Shown here piece by piece: positions 1 to 5,763 of a stretch of 8,841 nt of DNA. How positions within the stretch are numbered: position 1 is the stretch's first letter; each line of letters opens with the position of its first letter. A model generated the notes under the pieces. That model did not search any database. It saw only the letters and a list, made by a program, of their open reading frames with translations, and was not told where the DNA came from. The DNA is from VMCP01 sp965659745. GTDB taxonomy: Bacteria; Bacteroidota; Bacteroidia; NS11-12g; UBA955. A program made the position numbers and the translations under genes. The stretch is from positions 1 through 8,841 of the forward strand of contig CBFHXF010000069.1 of the NCBI GenBank assembly GCA_965659745.1, in the 5' to 3' direction.

Positions 1-1501
1 GAATGGCAGTATCCTTACACCCTTTACTATTATATACTATTAAACTAATTTCTGGCAATCCAACAGCCCCATAATAATACTGTGCCTCTGATCCGAATTG
101 CTTAGGTTCTCCCATCCCGAAGTTCCAAATGGATTGTTCTATAAAACCCGCCCCAGGCCAACTCATAGATTTGCCTTTTACCCAAGCGTTTTCACAGGTA
201 TCAATTAAAGTAAAATTCGCTGTTGGCGATGCCTGTACCATGATGCGTTTTTCGGCAGTATCCTGACATCCAGATTGTGAGCGTATGATCAAACGGGTAT
301 CAAAGGGGCCTGAATTTTGGTAAAAATGCACCAACTGTTTGCCGTTATCTACCCCTCCATCACCAAAATACCACTGTCGCTGTATAATCTTGTCATTACT
401 TTCTATTGAATTATCGCTAAATATAATGCTGTCTTTTTGGCAAAAACCTAATACGCTGTATTGCGCGCGCGGATAGGGTGTGGTATCACTCAATGTCCAT
501 ATACCTCCGAAATTCTGCTTAGCTCTATACGTGAACGAATTTCCTACCGGATCGATTCTGCCTTTAAGCGGATATTGCCATTTGTTGTTCGCGCCGTTCC
601 ATTGAATTCCCCCGATATACGTTTCAGTAATTTCATCGTTACTACCCTTAATATCGGTTTCGCTGTATTTGAAATTTAGGGTTACATCGGGTAGGGTACT
701 GTATCCTTGGCTCTCAATTATCCAATATCGATTGGCGAACCGTGTGCTGTTTTCGCCATCGCATTCGTTATCGGTATTGAACACCCCAAGTGGCAAGGGT
801 CGATTATTGGGAGCGGGCAAATCAGCCGTTGGATATGTAGCCGTACTGATATATCCCGAATCATTCGGCGAAGCGCCCATATTGTTCAGTATATACTGAA
901 CGGAAACATCATCACCGCTTGCATTAAGCATGGGAATATTAAAGACGGGACCGCCGTTTCCTTCTCTAATATTCCATTGTACCACCCCATATCCCAAGCT
1001 AGAATTGGTTTCCGAAATAATTCCGCCGCCCGTTTGGTAGGTAATGGCATTGGCCAAAGGATTGTTTAAAATGAGGGTGCGACCTTGCAAATGAATTTTC
1101 ACGTCATTCACGCGTAATTGTCCCATTGTTCCTTTATTGCGACTTCCACCTACAACTGCGGATGTGAGCAATCGCAGTTCGCCTTTGCCGCTTAAATTCA
1201 AATAGGGGAAATTGGTAATGGTACGTCCTTTAACCTCAACAATGGGAGATGAAAAATCTACTTTGGTAGCGTTATCGTGAAAATAAGCAGAATTGGCATC
1301 GTTAATCCAATTTCCATTAACTTTCAAGAATCCTAAATTTTTTGTCCGAAAAATGGCATCGTCTTTGGTTTGATAATCGCCATTAACCATGATATGGGCC
1401 CCATTCGTTACCCGAATATAGCCGCCCTTATGCACCACCGTTTGAGCCTCCAAACGCAGCAAGCAACCCAATATTCCAATTACAAACAGCCCAGATTTCA
1501 T
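1..1501 (-). CDS. Exported PKD-domain surface protein, C-terminal part off the left edge
   Basis: The frame is open from an ATG at 1501 to the left edge: 500 codons with no stop, so the C-terminus is missing. The N-terminus MKSGLFVIGILGCLLRLEAQ reads as a Sec signal peptide, likely cut near EA|Q. Residues about 25-190 are rich in short beta-strand, G/N-containing segments, as in the N-terminal halves of large Bacteroidota surface proteins. Residues about 345-425 form a PKD-type Ig-like domain, with WYFGDGG near residue 377 and the closing pattern SGCQDTAEKRIMVQ. A second PKD-like unit starts at SPTANFTL and is cut by the edge at GCKDTAI. PKD domains are extracellular, beta-sandwich and non-catalytic. 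Such proteins in this phylum often end in a type IX secretion or gliding-type C-terminal domain; that part is not visible here. The ATG lies 12 nt after the stop of the S74 fibre gene, so the two are probably co-transcribed. The exact function is unknown. Confidence 0.86.
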   Translation of the reverse strand, partial: MKSGLFVIGILGCLLRLEAQTVVHKGGYIRVTNGAHIMVNGDYQTKDDAIFRTKNLGFLKVNGNWINDANSAYFHDNATKVDFSSPIVEVKGRTITNFPYLNLSGKGELRLLTSAVVGGSRNKGTMGQLRVNDVKIHLQGRTLILNNPLANAITYQTGGGIISETNSSLGYGVVQWNIREGNGGPVFNIPMLNASGDDVSVQYILNNMGASPNDSGYISTATYPTADLPAPNNRPLPLGVFNTDNECDGENSTRFANRYWIIESQGYSTLPDVTLNFKYSETDIKGSNDEITETYIGGIQWNGANNKWQYPLKGRIDPVGNSFTYRAKQNFGGIWTLSDTTPYPRAQYSVLGFCQKDSIIFSDNSIESNDKIIQRQWYFGDGGVDNGKQLVHFYQNSGPFDTRLIIRSQSGCQDTAEKRIMVQASPTANFTLIDTCENAWVKGKSMSWPGAGFIEQSIWNFGMGEPKQFGSEAQYYYGAVGLPEISLIVYNSKGCKDTAI

Positions 1502-1513
1502 GTTGCTAAACGT

Positions 1514-3316
1514 TTATTTAGTTTTCTCGGGGGAATTTTTTTCCTCTAATAACATGCGGTTCATTTGCATCAATTGATCGACTTGTTTTTGGAGCGTTTC
1601 AATTTGTGCTTGTTGCTCCTGAATGGCTTTTACCATGGGAACTACGAATTCGGCATACCGTAAACCATAATAATCACGGTCGTTTTGCGGTTTGTCAATA
1701 CCCGAAAAATCATAACCCACTTCTAACGCCACCTTCTCAACATCTTGTGCGATAAAACCGCTGTATCGAATGCTTTCTTTGTCGAATTTCGATTTCCACG
1801 TAAAGGTATCGTTTAAAGCACCTTGAGCTTCATACATTTTATGAACGTCAAAACGGTAGGTGAGGGGCTGCAACTTCATTATGAAAGGCAATCCCACTAC
1901 TTCGTCCGTGCGGATGTCAGTTTTAAACCTTGCATCGCTGGTATTTGTCCATGCAACCGGCCCTCCAATACTCGTAACAGACGCATTACCAATTCGAGCT
2001 TGATCACTTGAGGTAGTGGATACAGAAGACCCAATGGCAATCGTATTGTCTAAATTGGAGGTGTTAGGACCATTTAAATACCCTACAGCCACATTGTAAT
2101 ACCCGGTTCTGTTTAAATATCCGGCATAATATCCCAAACCTTGGTTATAATATCCAGAAGTATTGTAGTAACCCGCGGCATAGCCCATAAATGCGTTTCC
2201 ACGACCCAGATTATTGGCGTATAAAGCATAGTTTCCAAATCCTGCATTATAATGGCCATACACATTCGCTCCCAATGTGTAGTACCCTACCGCGGCATTC
2301 ATAATTCCGGTTGTATTATAAAGTAAGGTATACATTCCCACTCCCACATTATAGGTTCCAGTGGTGTTATTGAACAAACTTCTAAATCCGATGCCTACAT
2401 TATAATTCCCCGAAGTATTTGAGGTTAAAGGTTCGAATCCGATTCCGATATTATAAGAGCCTGTGGTATTGTTGTATAAAGATTTGGCTCCTAATGCGGT
2501 ATTGTAGTTACCAGAATTATTGTCGTACAAAGACTGCCAACCCACAGCGGTATTGTAATATCCACCCGAATTGGCTCTAAGGGATTCACGCCCTATTGCA
2601 ATATTGGAATTCCCACTAGAATTTTGATTGGCATTTAAACCAAAGGATATATTGTTGTTTCCAGAGTTCAATTCACCAAACCATCTGTTGTTTACGCGAA
2701 AACGAAGCGGAACATTGTTGGTGGTTCCTAGAAAGTTATTGGTAGCGTTCAAACCAGAATTGCCTTCGGTACTCCAAAATCCTTTAAGGTGTACAAATCC
2801 GCCGTTTTTATTCAATTTGAGCGTATCAACATTCAAACTAATGGTTTGAATTTCATTCAGCGTATCGTTATCTATGAACTTTTCAGTATTGGCTACCGTA
2901 ATTTGACCATATTCATTTAGGGTAAGAACAGGATAGTGGTCTTTATCGCCATAGGTGGCAGTGGCAACTCCCGTTTTTTTAATGTCGACGGACCCTTTTC
3001 CTTGAACTAAACCACCCGTTAGCCCATTTCCGAAGGTAATAGACCGCATTAAGGGAACCCATTGATTTTGCTCGTAATACCAAAATCCTGAGGTATCGTC
3101 GGTTTGATAAACCAGCAAACCATTGGCAGGATTCGGAATCAAGAATTTCTGCGTTTTAGTCATGCGCGGTACCAGTAAACCCTTATTGGTGGCACTCACA
3201 TCGAGCATCGCGGAATTATCGGGATCGGAACCTGTTTGATTGATGCCTACATTCTGCGCGCTCACCTGTACTATATTGAAGGCAATGACACATAAACAGA
3301 AGTAAAGTTTTTTCAT
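1514..3316 (-). CDS. Exported tail-fibre-like protein with 17-residue repeats and C-terminal S74 intramolecular chaperone domain
   Basis: This is a 600-residue protein. Residues 1-21 (MKKLYFCLCVIAFNIVQVSAQ) are a signal peptide. Residues 46-90 hold the GLLVPRMT...GLLVYQTDD...WYYEQNQWVPL segment common at the start of Bacteroidota S74 proteins. Residues 235-421 are eleven 17-residue repeats of the type SGxYNxAxGxxSLxNNT, expected to form a trimeric beta-roll or beta-helix shaft. From about 457 to 560 lies a peptidase S74 / endosialidase-type chaperone domain, with TSDARFKTDI, LQPLTYRF, SGFIAQDVEKV and YAEFVVPMVKAI. Ser460 and Lys465 match the Ser-x4-Lys self-cleavage dyad of this family, so cleavage just before Ser460 is expected. 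The tail (about 555-595) is a likely coiled coil. The protein is Sec-exported and has no recognisable type IX sorting domain at its end. It is the first gene of a pair with the PKD protein. I found no convincing promoter match in the 114 nt upstream. Confidence 0.94.
   Translation of the reverse strand: MKKLYFCLCVIAFNIVQVSAQNVGINQTGSDPDNSAMLDVSATNKGLLVPRMTKTQKFLIPNPANGLLVYQTDDTSGFWYYEQNQWVPLMRSITFGNGLTGGLVQGKGSVDIKKTGVATATYGDKDHYPVLTLNEYGQITVANTEKFIDNDTLNEIQTISLNVDTLKLNKNGGFVHLKGFWSTEGNSGLNATNNFLGTTNNVPLRFRVNNRWFGELNSGNNNISFGLNANQNSSGNSNIAIGRESLRANSGGYYNTAVGWQSLYDNNSGNYNTALGAKSLYNNTTGSYNIGIGFEPLTSNTSGNYNVGIGFRSLFNNTTGTYNVGVGMYTLLYNTTGIMNAAVGYYTLGANVYGHYNAGFGNYALYANNLGRGNAFMGYAAGYYNTSGYYNQGLGYYAGYLNRTGYYNVAVGYLNGPNTSNLDNTIAIGSSVSTTSSDQARIGNASVTSIGGPVAWTNTSDARFKTDIRTDEVVGLPFIMKLQPLTYRFDVHKMYEAQGALNDTFTWKSKFDKESIRYSGFIAQDVEKVALEVGYDFSGIDKPQNDRDYYGLRYAEFVVPMVKAIQEQQAQIETLQKQVDQLMQMNRMLLEEKNSPEKTK
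2054..2614 (-). repeat. Eleven in-frame 51-bp (17-residue) repeats in the S74 fibre gene
   Basis: The conserved glycine of each unit falls at residues 235, 252, 269, 286, 303, 320, 337, 354, 371, 388 and 405 of the fibre protein, an exact 17-residue spacing with no insertions or deletions. A degenerate 16-residue unit (SGNNNISFGLNANQN) precedes them at about residue 218. Units near the N-terminal side carry SL and NNT(T/S); later ones drift to YYAGYLN. The nucleotide copies have diverged, so this is an old, structurally constrained repeat rather than a recent expansion. Confidence 0.92.
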
Positions 3317-3430
3317 AAGAGTGCGTTACGTTTTGGTTATTATTGAGTTGGGCAATTTACAAATAAGTTTGATTTCTTGTTGCTATAGGAACTGAAAAAC
3401 GCAAAAAAACGCATTCTTAGAACCAATTTA

Positions 3431-4198
3431 TTAGATTTTTCGAAGTAAAATAAGAGGCTCGGTGGCATGCATACCGTGTTTCATCCTTACCTCTGAAGAA
3501 ATCTCAAAAGGCACGAATTCAAATCCATATTGCAGCCAATCGTTCCAAGGTTTATTGGCATACATGCGCACATGATCGTGCTGCCCCACCCATTCGATAC
3601 GTTTTGCGCGATTGAATAATTTTGAAATTACCCTCTTTCTTCTTCTAATAGGCGAGAAGGGCACCTGAAGAATCGCCAATCCATCTTTTTTTAGTACACG
3701 GTGTATTTCTTGAAGTGCTTTAGGTTCATCCGGAATGTGCTCTAACACATGGTTACATACTACCATGTCAAAAGTATTTTTCTCAAATTTCAAGTCGGTA
3801 AGATCGGCGTTCAATACATCACGACCATAAGTGAATTTATATCCACGGGTTCGCTTGTCTATCCCGCTTACATTTACATTCCATTGATTCCACCGTTTCC
3901 ATAAGGGTTTTTCTGGAGCTACATGTAAAATTTCTTTTGTGGAGCAATTTTGAATATTAAAATGCGATTGCAAAAAATAATATATCAAACGGTCTCGATC
4001 TGAAGAAAAGCAACAAGGACAGTCGGCAAAACGAAATCCGGCACCAATGACCTGATAGATTTCTAAGACAGTAGAGTAATGTCCCCGTGGAAGCCAAAAC
4101 CAAGGTTTACGATTGCAAACGTTACAAAGCGAATTGAAGTGGTTAAAAAAAGAATGACCAAAGATATTCACAGTTGCAATTAACAAAAAAAGTCGCAT
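3431..4198 (-). CDS. Class I SAM-dependent methyltransferase with N-terminal Cys (zinc-ribbon-like) motif
   Basis: This is a 255-residue protein if the ATG at 4198 is used. Residues 25-28 (CNVC) and 60-63 (CPCC) form a probable metal-binding ribbon, followed by SSDRDRLIYYFL. The Rossmann core follows: LHVAPE (91-96, motif I region), ADLTDLKF (131-138), VVCNHVLEHIPD (146-157), HRVLKKDGLAILQVP, and the signature GQHDHVRMY (205-213). This combination of ribbon, LHxAPE, CNHVLEH and GQHDHVR is a recurring bacterial methyltransferase family (Methyltransf_11 fold); the substrate is not known to me. The start is uncertain: the ATG at 4198 sits in the loop of the terminator of the upstream isomerase gene, and codons 2-5 are its stem and T-tract. 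The next alternatives are TTG at 4186 or GTG at 4171; the GTG would leave 15 residues before the first Cys. There is no later ATG before residue 145, which is inside the core. The next gene downstream is 114 nt away. Confidence 0.88.
   Translation of the reverse strand: MRLFLLIATVNIFGHSFFNHFNSLCNVCNRKPWFWLPRGHYSTVLEIYQVIGAGFRFADCPCCFSSDRDRLIYYFLQSHFNIQNCSTKEILHVAPEKPLWKRWNQWNVNVSGIDKRTRGYKFTYGRDVLNADLTDLKFEKNTFDMVVCNHVLEHIPDEPKALQEIHRVLKKDGLAILQVPFSPIRRRKRVISKLFNRAKRIEWVGQHDHVRMYANKPWNDWLQYGFEFVPFEISSEVRMKHGMHATEPLILLRKI
4159..4187 (-). promoter_or_regulatory. Possible Bacteroidota-type promoter inside the 5' end of the methyltransferase frame
   Basis: On the minus strand TATCTTTG (4166-4159) matches the -7 consensus TAnnTTTG exactly, and TTTG (4187-4184) lies 17 nt upstream as a -33 element. 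The TTTG is part of the terminator T-tract. The difficulty is that transcripts starting here would begin near 4152, below every plausible start codon of the methyltransferase, so the match may be fortuitous. Confidence 0.25.
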
Positions 4199-4213
4199 TA
4201 AGCGACTTTTTTT
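4185..4213 (-). terminator. Intrinsic terminator of the yjbR-like/isomerase unit, overlapping the next gene's ATG
   Basis: A perfect 12-bp inverted repeat, AAAAAAAGTCGC and GCGACTTTTTTT, is separated by 5 nt. It lies 26 nt past the stop codon of the prolyl isomerase. Transcribed leftward it gives a GTCGC/GCGAC core flanked by an A-tract and ending in seven U, a standard rho-independent terminator; the symmetric A/T tracts could make it work in both directions. The methyltransferase ATG (4198-4196) uses two loop bases and the first stem base. Confidence 0.85.
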
Positions 4214-4239
4214 GTTGTTTTATCAAAATTTTATTTCGT

Positions 4240-5307
4240 TTACTTAACAGAAACCAACTCGGTTTCGAAAACCAAGGTAGCATTCGGAGGAATAACCCCT
4301 CCTGCACCGCGCTTTCCATATCCCAATTCAGATGGAATAATCAAGGTATATTTAGCTCCCACTTTCATAAGTCCAATACCTTCATCCCATCCGGGAATAA
4401 CCTGGCCTACGCCCAATTTGAATTCAATTGGTTCGCCACGGCGGTAAGAGTTGTCGAATTCATTTCCATTGGTAAGTTTACCAGAATAATGAACGGCAAC
4501 CGTTTTGCCTTTAACGGCTTGCTCACCGGTTCCTTCTTGAATTACGGCATAATACAAACCAGATGCGGTTTTTTGTGCATTAGGGTAGGTTTTCATCACC
4601 CAATTGTCGAATTCTTTTGCGGCCTCTGCGGCTGCTTTTGCTGCTTTTTCTTTCATTTGTCCTCTGTATGTATCCATCGCCGCTGCAGTTGCTTCAAACT
4701 TTTCAGCGTCGGCACCTTTGCGAATAATGGTTAATGTTTCGATGCTATCGCCTTGTTGTATGGCATTCACCACATCTTGTCCGCTGATAACAGCTCCAAA
4801 AACGGTGTGCATTCCGTCTAACCAAGGGGTAGCCACGTGTGTAATGAAAAACTGAGAACCGTTGGTTCCAGGTCCCGCATTTGCCATCGACAAAATACCC
4901 GGACCGGTATGCTTCAAAGACGCATCAAATTCATCTTCGAAATTGTAACCAGGTCCACCCGAACCGTTACCGGCTGGGTCTCCACCCTGTATCATGAAAT
5001 TAGAAATAACGCGGTGAAATTTCAAACCGTCATAATAAGGAACGCCTTCCGCTTTCTCTTTATTCGGAATTTTGCCTTCGGCCAATCCTACGAAATTACA
5101 AACCGTAAGTGGCGTTTTGTCGTAGTGTAATTTTAAAATAATGTCGCCTTTGTTCGTCGACATTTTAGCATACATTCCCTCAGGAAGTGTATCGGTGTTA
5201 TACGTTGAAAGATTCATGGTGTTTGCAGATAAGGCCCAGGTGCTCGCCGTGAGCAGCACGCTCATACCGAAGGTGCCGAGGGTTCTAAAAATTGGATTTT
5301 GTATCAT
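4240..5307 (-). CDS. Exported dual-family prolyl isomerase: cyclophilin plus FKBP
   Basis: This is a 355-residue protein with two peptidyl-prolyl cis-trans isomerase domains, which catalyse proline isomerisation during protein folding. Residues 1 to about 29 look like a signal peptide (hydrophobic run ending ALSA), so it probably acts in the periplasm. Residues about 45-198 are a cyclophilin; residues equivalent to human CypA R55, F60, M61, Q63, A101, F113, W121, L122 and H126 are present (R99, F104, M105, Q107, A142, F154, W162, L163, H167). An Ala/Lys/Glu-rich helical linker spans about 200-235. Residues about 250-355 are an FKBP domain with Y274, F284, D285, V303, I304, W307, Y330 and F347 matching the FKBP12 pocket. 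Both sites therefore look active. Fusions in this order are known as dual-family immunophilins, including one reported from Flavobacterium. The ATG lies 2 nt after the YjbR-like gene, and the unit ends at a strong terminator. Confidence 0.96.
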   Translation of the reverse strand: MIQNPIFRTLGTFGMSVLLTASTWALSANTMNLSTYNTDTLPEGMYAKMSTNKGDIILKLHYDKTPLTVCNFVGLAEGKIPNKEKAEGVPYYDGLKFHRVISNFMIQGGDPAGNGSGGPGYNFEDEFDASLKHTGPGILSMANAGPGTNGSQFFITHVATPWLDGMHTVFGAVISGQDVVNAIQQGDSIETLTIIRKGADAEKFEATAAAMDTYRGQMKEKAAKAAAEAAKEFDNWVMKTYPNAQKTASGLYYAVIQEGTGEQAVKGKTVAVHYSGKLTNGNEFDNSYRRGEPIEFKLGVGQVIPGWDEGIGLMKVGAKYTLIIPSELGYGKRGAGGVIPPNATLVFETELVSVK

Positions 5308-5309
5308 GT

Positions 5310-5660
5310 TTATAATGTCTCTAATAGGATTCTATCTTTTTTAGGCAATTTCTGTACCACAAGTTCATAACTGGTATCGATCAGCGAAAATACGAATTCA
5401 GACGCTAATCCTTCCATTTCAACCGTGATCCATAATTTTTTATTCATGTGATAGCCCGGTTTTATTTGATCGTATTGCTCTTGAAGGCGCAAAGATGCTT
5501 CGGTTTCGCACTTCAACGTAATGGTGTGGAACGCACTCACGTTTCCCAAACAAAACATTTTGCCCATCACTTTCCAAACCAATGTGTCGGCATCAAAAGG
5601 GAACGTAGCTTCTACGCCTTTTTTCGCCAAACAATAACTATTTACCTTTTCTAAAAACAC
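5310..5660 (-). CDS. MmcQ/YjbR family protein
   Basis: This is a 116-residue protein, normal for the family. YjbR-like proteins have a double-wing fold related to DNA-binding proteins; their cellular role is poorly defined. Recognisable features are the N-terminal helix ending YCLAKKGVEATFPFD (residues about 9-23), DTLVWKVMGKMFCL, and IKPGYHMNKKLWITVEM, all family hallmarks. The start is GTG at 5660. It is chosen because the family begins only about 8-10 residues before the YCL motif, because an in-frame TGA lies about 20 nt upstream, and because the first internal Met (residue 32) is within the fold. It is followed after 2 nt by the prolyl isomerase, so the two are surely translated from one message. 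A -7 box lies only 8 nt before the GTG, which implies a very short or absent leader. Confidence 0.9.
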   Translation of the reverse strand: MFLEKVNSYCLAKKGVEATFPFDADTLVWKVMGKMFCLGNVSAFHTITLKCETEASLRLQEQYDQIKPGYHMNKKLWITVEMEGLASEFVFSLIDTSYELVVQKLPKKDRILLETL

Positions 5661-5664
5661 GAAT

Positions 5665-5695
5665 TTTACAAAACTAAATCATACCCCTAACTTTG
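5665..5695 (+). promoter_or_regulatory. Promoter of the rightward MORN-repeat/kinase unit
   Basis: TAACTTTG at 5688-5695 is an exact TAnnTTTG -7 box followed by C, the usual context in this phylum. TTTA at 5665-5668, 19 nt upstream, is a one-mismatch -33 element. The expected start near 5700 leaves a leader of about 60 nt before the ATG at 5764. The spacer of this promoter contains the -7 box of the opposite promoter, so polymerase could hardly occupy both at once. Confidence 0.6.
5669..5676 (-). promoter_or_regulatory. -7 box of the leftward yjbR-like/isomerase promoter
   Basis: On the minus strand the sequence TAGTTTTG matches the Bacteroidota -7 consensus TAnnTTTG exactly. Only 8 nt separate it from the GTG at 5660. 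No TTG or TTTG is present 17-21 nt upstream, so the -33 element is weak or missing. Confidence 0.5.
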
Positions 5696-5711
5696 CACCC
5701 CTCGTTAGGCG

Positions 5712-5731
5712 GATATTTTGCATCAAATATC
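5712..5731. repeat. Inverted repeat in the leader of the MORN-repeat gene
   Basis: GATATTT (5712-5718) and AAATATC (5725-5731) are perfect 7-bp arms around a 6-nt spacer. The site lies 17-36 nt after the -7 box, within the expected untranslated leader. It could be an operator for a dimeric regulator or a small RNA hairpin. In AT-rich intergenic DNA a chance origin is also possible. Confidence 0.45.
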
Positions 5732-5763
5732 TAATTAAAAATCGAGTTATAAGAAAAGTGACC

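Noticed and set aside
461..1069. Plus-strand open frames of 72, 76 and 120 codons
   Set aside because: They lie opposite the PKD gene, show no recognisable domain, overlap each other, and the minus frame is open for 500 codons with a clear signal peptide and PKD motifs.
2054..2614. CRISPR-like or satellite array from the regular 51-bp periodicity
   Set aside because: The period is coding (17 residues), there are no unique spacers between identical repeats, and the copies have diverged.
1514..3316. Prophage remnant, suggested by the tail-fibre-like S74 domain
   Set aside because: The protein has a Sec signal peptide, and neighbours are cellular genes; no baseplate, holin, integrase or capsid gene is present.
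3317..3430. Promoter and terminator in the gap between the methyltransferase and fibre genes
   Set aside because: No TAnnTTTG box is found on the minus strand. The GCGTTTTT copies are direct, not inverted, repeats, and only a 4-bp TTCT/AGAA dyad is present, so I could not support either call.
4174..5344. Plus-strand open frames opposite the prolyl isomerase, the longest 186 codons
   Set aside because: They are antisense shadows of a gene with all catalytic residues intact; the translations are Phe/Cys-rich with no family resemblance.
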